A DNA stretch of 5,665 bases, taken from Oscillospiraceae bacterium. GTDB taxonomy: Bacteria; Bacillota; Clostridia; Oscillospirales; Oscillospiraceae. The stretch covers positions 1 to 5,665 of the forward strand of contig JAFZAM010000159.1 in NCBI GenBank assembly GCA_017557265.1. The letters run 5' to 3'. Shown here piece after piece: positions 1 through 5,665 of the stretch (positions within the stretch are counted from its first letter, which is position 1; every line of letters starts with the position of its first letter). The translations under genes and the position numbers were made by a program. The notes under the pieces are model-generated. The model ran no database searches and was not told the DNA's origin. It worked only from the letters and a program-made list of their open reading frames with translations.

Positions 1-101
1 AAGCTGCCGCGGGTCCGGCGCCGGTCGGCAGCATGACATTATATGTTCCGCGCCGTCCGCGCGACACGCTCCGGGCGGCCGTTCAGGGGGAAGACAGATG
101 A
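1..101 (+). CDS. 3' end of an upstream gene (partial), possibly a PASTA-domain protein
   Basis: A reading frame entering from the left edge (first full codon at base 3) stays open for 32 codons and stops with TGA at 99-101, overlapping the rpe ATG as ATGA. The rpe-recR junction has the same arrangement, which supports a real upstream gene in the same operon. The visible tail includes APVGSMTLYVP. This loosely resembles the end of a PASTA repeat, in which a glycine-rich turn precedes a V-T-L-x-V strand, and PASTA kinases lie near rpe in many Firmicutes. That assignment is a guess from a very short fragment. The rpe frame is also open across this stretch, as expected in GC-rich DNA, so openness alone proves little. 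The region could instead be a non-coding leader. Confidence 0.45.
   Translation, partial: AAAGPAPVGSMTLYVPRRPRDTLRAAVQGEDR
85..90 (+). promoter_or_regulatory. Ribosome binding site of rpe
   Basis: The purine run AGGGGG lies 7 nt before the ATG at 98. It decides the rpe start: the frame is open further upstream, but contains no ATG there, and the family's conserved N-terminus (IAPSILSAD) begins right after this ATG. Confidence 0.7.
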
Positions 102-787
102 TAAAGATAGCTCCGTCCATCCTCTCGGCGGATTTTGCGAGGCTGGGGGAGGACATAGAGGACGTCAGGCGCGGAGGCGCGGACTACCTGCATTTCGACG
201 TTATGGACGGCGAGTTCGTGCCGAACATCTCCATCGGCGTCCCGGTCCTCAATTCCGTCCGGAAGGCGACGGACATGATCCTCGACGTGCACCTGATGAT
301 AGACAGGCCCGTGCGCTATATAGACGCCTTTTCCAAAAACGGAGCGGACATCATAAACGTCCACGTCGAATCCGACTCTCCGGAGAACATAAGGGCGGCA
401 GTCGACAGGACTCTTGAACTCGGCAAGCGCGCCGCCGTGACGCTCAAGCCCAAGACTCCGGCCGAGGCGGCGCTGCCGTATCTCGACGACGTGTCGCTCG
501 TGCTCCTCATGACGGTCGAGCCCGGCTTCGGCGGGCAGTCCTTCATGTACGACATGCTCGACAAGATAATGAAGATACGCTCGTGGATATCGGCGCGCGG
601 GCTCGCATGCGAGCTCGAGGTCGACGGCGGGATAAATCCCGATACGGCGAAGCTTGCCGCCGAGGCGGGGGCGAACGTCCTCGTCGCGGGCAGCGACGTC
701 TTCAAGGCCGCCGACAGGGGAGCGAGGATAGCTCTGCTCAGAAAGAATGCGGAGGAGGCCGCGCAAGGCGGCGTAAAGCAGAAATGA
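98..787 (+). CDS. rpe: Ribulose-phosphate 3-epimerase
   Basis: Interconverts D-ribulose 5-phosphate and D-xylulose 5-phosphate in the cytosolic pentose phosphate pathway. The 229-residue product is close to the usual family length (about 220) and forms a single TIM barrel. Visible motifs are the N-terminal IAPSILSAD (residues 4-12) with Ser8, HFDVMDG (32-38), DVHLM (63-67), the phosphate-loop region EPGFGGQ (141-147) and EVDGGIN (174-180). By family knowledge His32, Asp34, His65 and Asp176 bind the metal, and the two aspartates act as the acid/base pair; all four are present. The C-terminal tail after about residue 215 is charged and slightly long. The gene starts in an ATGA overlap with a putative upstream frame and ends in an ATGA overlap with recR, so translation is probably coupled on both sides. 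Nothing looks broken. Confidence 0.97.
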   Translation: MIKIAPSILSADFARLGEDIEDVRRGGADYLHFDVMDGEFVPNISIGVPVLNSVRKATDMILDVHLMIDRPVRYIDAFSKNGADIINVHVESDSPENIRAAVDRTLELGKRAAVTLKPKTPAEAALPYLDDVSLVLLMTVEPGFGGQSFMYDMLDKIMKIRSWISARGLACELEVDGGINPDTAKLAAEAGANVLVAGSDVFKAADRGARIALLRKNAEEAAQGGVKQK

Positions 788-1383
788 ACGTATTTCCGAG
801 ACCGCTCGACGTCCTCGTCGAGAAATTTGCCGCTCTGCCCGGCGTCGGCAGAAAATCCGCGCAGAGGATGGCGTTTTACGTCCTGGGCCTGCCCGACGCG
901 GACGCGGAGGCCTTCGCCGACGCCATACGCGAGGCCAAGCGCACCGTCCACCGCTGCAAGGTCTGCCAGAACCTGACCGACTCCGAGGTATGCCCTATAT
1001 GCTCTGGAGCGCGCAGGGACGATACCGTCATCTGCGTCGTGACCGACCCGAAGGACGTCGTCGCCATGGAGCGCGGCAGGGAGTATAACGGCCTCTATCA
1101 CGTGCTTCACGGCGTCCTCTCGCCGATGAACCGCGTCGGGCCGGACGACATCACCGTCAAGGAGCTTCTCGCGCGGCTCGGCGACGGGAAAGTAAAGGAA
1201 GTCATCATGGCGACCAATACCGACACCGAGGGCGAGGCGACGGCGATGTACATATCCCGCCTGATAAAGCCGCTCGGGATAAAAGTGACAAGGATAGCCT
1301 ACGGCATCCCCGTGGGCAGCAATCTCGAATTTGCCGACGACGCGACGCTCCTGCACGCGATCGAGGGCAGAAGGGAAATGTAA
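784..1383 (+). CDS. recR: Recombination mediator protein RecR
   Basis: RecR works with RecO (and RecF) to load RecA on SSB-coated single-stranded DNA during gap and break repair. The product is 199 residues, the usual length. Order of parts: a helix-hairpin-helix DNA-binding segment with LPGVGRKSAQRMAF (18-31); a four-cysteine zinc site made of Cys58, Cys61, Cys70 and Cys73; a TOPRIM domain from about residue 80 to 174, with ATNTDTEGEATAMY (143-156); and the conserved C-terminal segment GIPVGSNLEFAD (174-185), then EGR. All zinc ligands are intact. The ATG at 784 overlaps the rpe stop as ATGA and has no well-placed Shine-Dalgarno: GGAGGAGG at 751-758 is about 25 nt away. Translation is therefore probably coupled to rpe. 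No alternative start codon lies in the preceding dozen codons. In many bacteria recR follows dnaX-ybaB, so its place after rpe is less common. Confidence 0.97.
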   Translation: MNVFPRPLDVLVEKFAALPGVGRKSAQRMAFYVLGLPDADAEAFADAIREAKRTVHRCKVCQNLTDSEVCPICSGARRDDTVICVVTDPKDVVAMERGREYNGLYHVLHGVLSPMNRVGPDDITVKELLARLGDGKVKEVIMATNTDTEGEATAMYISRLIKPLGIKVTRIAYGIPVGSNLEFADDATLLHAIEGRREM

Positions 1384-1388
1384 ACAAG

Positions 1389-1394
1389 AAGGAG
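1389..1394 (+). promoter_or_regulatory. Ribosome binding site of rnj
   Basis: AAGGAG, the closest match to the Shine-Dalgarno consensus among the gene starts here, lies 6 nt before the ATG at 1401 within the 17-bp gap after recR. It fixes the start of rnj and suggests independent, efficient initiation. Confidence 0.8.
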
Positions 1395-1400
1395 AATAAA

Positions 1401-3062
1401 ATGGCCGAAAAATTGAGAGTTACGTCCTTGGGCGGGCTCGATGAGGTCGGTAAAAACCTGACGGTATACGAATACAAGGGCGACATGATCGTCGTGGACT
1501 GCGGTCTGGGCTTCCCGGACGGCGAGATGTACGGCGTCGACGTCGTCATTCCGAATACCGCGTATATATCCCGCAACCGGGAGAAGCTGCGCGCCATCAT
1601 CCTCACGCACGGCCACGAGGACCATATCGGGGCCCTGCCGTACGTCCTGCAGGACATGAACGCGCCCATTTACGCGACCGCCATGACGGCGGGTCTCGTA
1701 AAGCTCAAGCTCGAGGAGCACAAGCTGCTCGACATCGCCGACGTCAGAATAATGGAGCCCGGCAAGAGCTTCAAAGCCGGACTTTTCACCATAGAGCCCA
1801 TCCACGTGAATCACAGCATATCGGGCGCGGTCGCGCTCGCCATAGGAACGCCCGTCGGAACGGTCGTGCACACGGGCGACTTCAAAATAGACACGACCCC
1901 CGTCAATTCCGAGATGACGGACCTGACCCGCTTCGGCGAGCTCGGGAAAAAGGGCGTCCTGCTCATGCTCTCGGATTCCACCAACGCCGAGCACCCGGGC
2001 TTCTCCCCGTCGGAGAGAACGGTCGGGCGCAGGCTGCGCAAGCTCTTCGAGGGCTGCGACAAACGCGTCATAGTGACGACGTTCGCGTCGAACGTCCCGA
2101 GGATACAGCAGATAATCGAGGCGGCCGCCGCCTGCGGGCGAAAGGTCGCCGTGACGGGCCGCAGCATGGAGAACATGCTCAAGGTCGCGCTGGAGCTCGG
2201 TTACATCGACGTCCCGCAGGGCACGCTGGCCGAGCTCGGACAGCTTAAAAACCTCCCGCCCGAGAAGATATGCGTCATAACGACCGGCAGCCAGGGCGAG
2301 AGCATGTCCGCTCTCTACCGCATGGCCTTTTCCGGGCATAAATACATCGACATCGGAGCGGGCGACCGGGTCATAATCTCGGCCTCCGCCGTCCCCGGCA
2401 ACGAAAAGACCGTCAGCAGGCTGATAAACGAGCTGCTCAGAAGGGGAGCCGAGGTGCTCTACCGGAGCATAGACGCCGACCTGCACGTCTCCGGCCACGC
2501 CTGCCAGGAGGAGCAGAAGATGCTCCTCGCGCTCGTCAAGCCGAAGTTCTTCCTGCCGATACACGGCGAGCAGCGCCATCTGCGCGCCCACGCGGCGATC
2601 GCCGCCGAGGTCGGCATCCCGCCCGCGAACACGCTCGTGACGGAGATAGGCAGGACGGTCGAGATAACGAAAAAGAGCATACGCTTCGGGCAGACGGTGC
2701 CCTCCGGCCGCGTCCTCGTCGACGGGACGGGCATGGGCGACGTCGGCAGCGTCGTCCTCCGCGACAGACAGCACCTTGCGCAGGACGGCATGATAGCCGT
2801 CGTCATCAGCCTCAACAGCGAGGACAACAGCCTGCTCTCCGGGCCCGACATCATTACGCGCGGCTTCGTCTACGTCAAGGAGTCCGAGGACCTCATAAAC
2901 GACATGAAGTCCATCGTCGTCGAGACGCTGGAGGCCTGCGAGATAAACGACATCACCGACTGGGCGACCATCAAGACCTCGATAAAGACCGCGCTCTCGT
3001 CCTACGTCAGCAAGACGACCAAGCGCAGCCCGATGATCCTGCCCGTCATCATGGAGATCTGA
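1401..3062 (+). CDS. rnj: Ribonuclease J (beta-CASP metallo-beta-lactamase RNase)
   Basis: A two-zinc ribonuclease with 5'-to-3' exonuclease and endonuclease activity, acting in mRNA decay and in rRNA or other RNA maturation. At 553 residues it is full length for the family. Visible metal motifs are HGHEDH (70-75: His70, His72, Asp74, His75), NHSISG (137-142; His138), HTGDFK (157-162; Asp160) and PIHGE (386-390; His388). The phosphate-binding HVSGH (362-366) carries His362, Ser364 and His366. The beta-CASP insert runs from about 205 to 345 and includes FASNVPRIQQ (228-237), GRSMENM (253-259) and TTGSQGE (294-300). The last ~100 residues form the C-terminal domain used in dimerisation. The SDSTNAEHPG segment (191-200) is typical of RNase J and helps separate it from other metallo-beta-lactamases. 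Only one copy is visible here, so J1 versus J2 cannot be told. It follows recR by 17 bp. Confidence 0.96.
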   Translation: MAEKLRVTSLGGLDEVGKNLTVYEYKGDMIVVDCGLGFPDGEMYGVDVVIPNTAYISRNREKLRAIILTHGHEDHIGALPYVLQDMNAPIYATAMTAGLVKLKLEEHKLLDIADVRIMEPGKSFKAGLFTIEPIHVNHSISGAVALAIGTPVGTVVHTGDFKIDTTPVNSEMTDLTRFGELGKKGVLLMLSDSTNAEHPGFSPSERTVGRRLRKLFEGCDKRVIVTTFASNVPRIQQIIEAAAACGRKVAVTGRSMENMLKVALELGYIDVPQGTLAELGQLKNLPPEKICVITTGSQGESMSALYRMAFSGHKYIDIGAGDRVIISASAVPGNEKTVSRLINELLRRGAEVLYRSIDADLHVSGHACQEEQKMLLALVKPKFFLPIHGEQRHLRAHAAIAAEVGIPPANTLVTEIGRTVEITKKSIRFGQTVPSGRVLVDGTGMGDVGSVVLRDRQHLAQDGMIAVVISLNSEDNSLLSGPDIITRGFVYVKESEDLINDMKSIVVETLEACEINDITDWATIKTSIKTALSSYVSKTTKRSPMILPVIMEI

Positions 3063-3074
3063 AAGAGATAAAGA

Positions 3075-3091
3075 GCCGGGGCCGCCCCGGC
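3075..3091 (+). other. GC hairpin between rnj and glnN
   Basis: A perfect inverted repeat: GCCGGGG (3075-3081), three-base loop CCG, CCCCGGC (3085-3091). It starts 12 bp after the rnj stop and ends 2 bp before the GGAGG that serves glnN. No T-run follows, so it is not a canonical intrinsic terminator. It may protect the 3' end of the upstream mRNA, cause partial termination or affect access to the glnN ribosome binding site. The structure is seen directly; the role is inference. Confidence 0.6.
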
Positions 3092-3093
3092 AT

Positions 3094-3098
3094 GGAGG
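3094..3098 (+). promoter_or_regulatory. Ribosome binding site of glnN
   Basis: GGAGG lies 10 nt before the ATG at 3109, slightly farther than usual. It begins just past the 3' arm of the GC hairpin (3075-3091), so folding of that hairpin could alter ribosome access. Confidence 0.65.
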
Positions 3099-3108
3099 CC
3101 AGACAGAG

Positions 3109-5190
3109 ATGAACGATCTTTCCGAAACCTTCGGCAGCAGGGTATTCAACGACGCCGTCATGCGCGAGCGCCTTCCCGCCGAGGTATATCAGTCCGTCCG
3201 CTCCGCCGTCGAGCTGGGGACGCCCATTCCCCGCGCGGACGCGGACGTCATCGCTGGCGCGATGAAGGACTGGGCCGTCGAGCTGGGCGCCACGCACTTT
3301 ACCCACTGGTTCCAGCCGATGACCAACGTCACCGCCGAAAAGCACGACAGCTTCATAGCCATCAAACGCGACGGGACGGCGATAATGGAGTTTTCCGGCA
3401 GCGAGCTCGTCAAGGGCGAGTCCGACGCCTCGAGCTTCCCGTCCGGCGGCCTGCGCGCGACCTTCGAGGCCCGGGGCTACACCTCGTGGGACCCGACCTC
3501 CCGCGCCTTCGTCAAGGACAGGACGCTCTATATCCCGTGCGCGTTTTATTCCTACAGCGGCGTGACGCTCGATAAGAAGACGCCGCTCATGCGCTCGATA
3601 GCCGCGCTCAACACGCAGGCGCTGCGCGTCCTCAAGCTATTCGGAAACGACGCCCGCCGCGTCACGCCGACCGTCGGCGCCGAGCAGGAATACTTCCTCG
3701 TCGACAAGAAAAACTACGACCGCCGCCGCGACCTCGTCTTTACCGGCAGGACGCTCTTCGGCGCCAGACCGCCGCGAGGTCAGGAGCTCGGCGACCACTA
3801 CTACGGCGCCATAAAGCCGCGCATACGCGACTTCATGAAGGACCTCGACGAGGAGCTCTGGGCTCTCGGCATCCCCGCCAAGACCGAGCACAACGAGGCC
3901 GCCCCGGCTCAGCACGAGCTGGCTCTGCTCTACGCCGACGCGAACATCGCGACCGACCACAACCAGCTGACGATGGAGCTGCTCGCCTCCGTCGCCGAGC
4001 GGCACGGGCTCGTCTGCCTGCTGCACGAAAAGCCCTTCCGCGGCGTCAACGGTTCCGGCAAGCACAACAACTGGTCCATGGCGACCGACAAGGGGCTCAA
4101 TCTCCTCGAGCCCGGCAAGTCGCCGGAGGAGAACGCGCAGTTTCTCATCTTCCTGTGCGCCGTCATCAAGGCCGTCGACGAATATCCCGAGCTTTACAGG
4201 CTCTCCGTCGCGACGGCGGGCAACGACCAGCGCCTCGGCGGCTACGAGGCCCCGCCGGCCGTCATCTCCGTCTTCCTCGGCGACGAGCTGACCGCCATCC
4301 TCGAGGCGATCGAGGAGGGGAGAACGTACCACAGCGGCGAGAAGGAGACGATGCGCATCGGCGTCGACGTGCTCCCGACCTTCCCGAAGGACACGACCGA
4401 CCGCAACCGCACCTCGCCCCTCGCGTTCACGGGCAACAAGCTCGAGTTCCGCATGCCCGGCGCGCCGGTCTCGACCGCGGGACCGAACATCATCCTCAAT
4501 ACGACCGTGGCCGAGTCGCTGCGCTGCTTTGCCGACGAGCTCTCCGGCGCGGAGAACTTCGAGGCCGCGCTCAACGACCTCATCCGCGATACGATAAAGC
4601 GCCATAAGCGCGTCATCTTCAACGGCAACAGCTATTCCGAGGACTGGCTCAGGGAGGCCGCCGCGCGCGGGCTCGTGAACCTCCCGACGACCGCCGACGC
4701 CGTGCCGTGCTACCTCATGGACAAGAACGTCGAGCTCTTCGAGCGCCACGGCGTCTTCACAAGGCTGGAGATAGAGTCGCGCTGCTACATAAAGCTGACC
4801 GAGTACTGCAAGAAGACGAATATCGAGGCGCTGACCATGATAGAGATGGTCCGCCGCGAGATAATGCCCGCCGTGTTCCGCTATATGAAGGACCTCTCGG
4901 GGCTCATAATGAGCAAGCGTGAGCTCTCCGTCGCGGCGGGGCCGGAGCTTACGGAGCTCGACCGGCTGTCGCGCCTCATGGAGAAGACGGAGGCGTCCGT
5001 TTCCCGTCTCGAGTCGCTCACGCCGCAGATCGCCGAAAAGAGCGACCCGCGCGAGCGCGCGCTCTTCTGCAAGGATAAGATACTTCCGTGCATGGACGAG
5101 CTGCGCGAGTCCGCCGACGCGCTCGAGACGCTGACCGGCAAGAATTACTGGCCTTACCCGACCTACGGCAAGCTGCTTTTTGATATCTGA
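3109..5190 (+). CDS. glnN: Glutamine synthetase type III
   Basis: Makes glutamine from glutamate, ammonia and ATP in the cytosol; this is the main ammonia-assimilating step. The 693-residue length fits the GSIII family (about 700) and is far longer than GSI or GSII (roughly 350-470). The N-terminal GSIII region contains THWFQPMT (65-72) and EFSGSELVKGESDASSFPSGG (starting at 94). The catalytic domain shows GAEQEYFL (190-197) with Glu192 and Glu194 as likely metal ligands, EHNEAAPAQHE (260-270), the ATP-site signature NGSGKHNNWS (314-323), GGYEAPPA (377-384), DRNRTSPLAFTGNKLEFR (431-448) and AGPN (457-460). The helical C-terminal part (about 600-693) has a coiled-coil look. GSIII enzymes are large dodecamers. 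All recognisable catalytic blocks are intact. No PII-type or GlnR-like operator was recognised upstream. GSIII occurs in Bacteroidota, Clostridia, cyanobacteria and several other anaerobic lineages. Confidence 0.97.
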   Translation: MNDLSETFGSRVFNDAVMRERLPAEVYQSVRSAVELGTPIPRADADVIAGAMKDWAVELGATHFTHWFQPMTNVTAEKHDSFIAIKRDGTAIMEFSGSELVKGESDASSFPSGGLRATFEARGYTSWDPTSRAFVKDRTLYIPCAFYSYSGVTLDKKTPLMRSIAALNTQALRVLKLFGNDARRVTPTVGAEQEYFLVDKKNYDRRRDLVFTGRTLFGARPPRGQELGDHYYGAIKPRIRDFMKDLDEELWALGIPAKTEHNEAAPAQHELALLYADANIATDHNQLTMELLASVAERHGLVCLLHEKPFRGVNGSGKHNNWSMATDKGLNLLEPGKSPEENAQFLIFLCAVIKAVDEYPELYRLSVATAGNDQRLGGYEAPPAVISVFLGDELTAILEAIEEGRTYHSGEKETMRIGVDVLPTFPKDTTDRNRTSPLAFTGNKLEFRMPGAPVSTAGPNIILNTTVAESLRCFADELSGAENFEAALNDLIRDTIKRHKRVIFNGNSYSEDWLREAAARGLVNLPTTADAVPCYLMDKNVELFERHGVFTRLEIESRCYIKLTEYCKKTNIEALTMIEMVRREIMPAVFRYMKDLSGLIMSKRELSVAAGPELTELDRLSRLMEKTEASVSRLESLTPQIAEKSDPRERALFCKDKILPCMDELRESADALETLTGKNYWPYPTYGKLLFDI

Positions 5191-5193
5191 CGC

Positions 5194-5199
5194 GGGGAG
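5194..5199 (+). promoter_or_regulatory. Ribosome binding site of the dCMP deaminase gene
   Basis: GGGGAG in the 17-bp gap after glnN lies 8 nt before the ATG at 5208 and fixes this start. The protein reads in the expected family register from there. Confidence 0.65.
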
Positions 5200-5207
5200 A
5201 GAGAAAG

Positions 5208-5665
5208 ATGCGCAAGGATAAGACGAATTACTATCTCGACATAGCCGACGCGGTCCGCAGCCGCAGCACCTGCCTGAGACGGCAGTACGGCGCGATAATC
5301 GTCAAGAACGACGAGATCGTCGCGACGGGGTATAACGGCGCGCCGCGCGGCCGAAAGAACTGCAGCGAGCTCGGCCGCTGCACGCGCGAGGAGCTGAAAA
5401 TACCCAGCGGCCAGCGCTACGAGCTCTGCCGCAGCGTCCACGCCGAGGCGAACGCCATCATCTCGGCCCAGCGCTCCGCCATGATAGGCGGGACGATATA
5501 CCTCGCCGGGCGCGACGCGAACACGGGCGAGCTGCTAGATACGACGACGCCGTGCTCGATGTGCCGACGAATGATAATAAACGCCGGCATCGAAAAGGTC
5601 GTCTGCAAGACGGGCGAGGACACCTACACGGTGACTCCCGTCTCCGAGTGGATCGAAAACGACGA
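5208..5665 (+). CDS. comEB: dCMP deaminase, ComEB family (3' end cut by window)
   Basis: Deaminates dCMP to dUMP, the substrate for thymidylate synthase, and so feeds dTTP synthesis. The frame opens at ATG 5208 and is still open at the right edge after 152 full codons. Family members are about 140-190 residues, so only a short tail should be missing. The zinc-dependent deaminase signature is complete: His78-Ala-Glu80 in VHAEANAI, then Pro115-Cys116-Ser-Met-Cys119. His78, Cys116 and Cys119 bind the catalytic zinc and Glu80 shuttles protons. GYNGAPRG (41-48) is typical of dCMP deaminases and argues against TadA, cytidine deaminase or RibD. Cys22, Cys52, Cys58 and Cys74 could contribute to a second, structural zinc site, as described for T4 dCMP deaminase. 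It lies 17 bp after glnN and is probably co-transcribed. The comEB symbol reflects family membership, not a shown role in competence. Confidence 0.93.
   Translation, partial: MRKDKTNYYLDIADAVRSRSTCLRRQYGAIIVKNDEIVATGYNGAPRGRKNCSELGRCTREELKIPSGQRYELCRSVHAEANAIISAQRSAMIGGTIYLAGRDANTGELLDTTTPCSMCRRMIINAGIEKVVCKTGEDTYTVTPVSEWIEND

Noticed and set aside
40..45. TATATG as a possible -10 promoter element before rpe
   Set aside because: No -35-like sequence lies about 17 bp upstream (that stretch is GC-only), and the overlap with a putative upstream gene suggests read-through transcription.
316..1356. A 346-codon minus-strand frame spanning rpe and recR
   Set aside because: It crosses the junction of two well-supported genes on the other strand and has no domain signature; compositional artefact.
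3075..3091. Calling the rnj-glnN hairpin a rho-independent terminator
   Set aside because: The stem is followed by ATGGAGGCC and not by a T-run, so the canonical terminator pattern is missing.
3092..3112. A six-codon upstream ORF (MEARQR) whose TGA overlaps the glnN ATG
   Set aside because: Its ATG follows the hairpin arm directly and has no Shine-Dalgarno, while the GGAGG of glnN lies within it. Most likely coincidence.
1299..3161. A 620-codon open frame on the minus strand opposite rnj
   Set aside because: It mirrors the RNase J gene, which has complete catalytic motifs. The long antisense opening is what GC-biased third positions produce; its translation is rich in Arg, Asp, Val and Gly with no recognisable domain.
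3637..4749. A 370-codon open frame on the minus strand opposite glnN
   Set aside because: It is a shadow of the glutamine synthetase gene: low-complexity Val/Glu/Arg/Gly-rich translation, no motif, and no separate gene spacing.

Overview
The window is an ordinary, densely packed block of bacterial housekeeping genes, all on the + strand. It runs from the last ~30 codons of an unidentified upstream gene (partial) through rpe, recR, an RNase J gene and a type III glutamine synthetase gene, and ends inside a dCMP deaminase gene cut by the right edge. No mobile element, CRISPR array, tRNA or rRNA was seen. No gap between genes exceeds 46 bp, so there is no large unexplained non-coding stretch.

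Organism: base composition is GC-rich (about 60% by eye), yet isoleucine ATA and arginine AGA/AGG codons are used freely alongside GC-ending codons. RNase J, GSIII and a ComEB-type dCMP deaminase together suggest an anaerobic bacterium of the Synergistota or a GC-rich Clostridia-like lineage. This is a low-confidence inference; no phylogenetic marker was compared.

Layout: the putative upstream gene ends in an ATGA overlap with rpe (stop at 99-101, rpe ATG at 98). rpe overlaps recR the same way (784-787). recR is followed after 17 bp by rnj, which has a clear AAGGAG ribosome binding site. A 46-bp spacer containing a strong GC hairpin (3075-3091) separates rnj from glnN. After another 17 bp comes the dCMP deaminase gene. 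The tight spacing suggests one transcription unit, possibly divided at the hairpin into rpe-recR-rnj and glnN-comEB.

Function: the products serve separate basic processes: pentose phosphate interconversion (Rpe), recombinational repair (RecR), RNA processing and decay (RNase J), ammonia assimilation (GSIII) and pyrimidine deoxynucleotide supply (dCMP deaminase). I see no shared pathway. I looked for a novel system and did not find one; the points worth a second look are the intergenic hairpin, the gene order, the coupled start codons and the codon usage.
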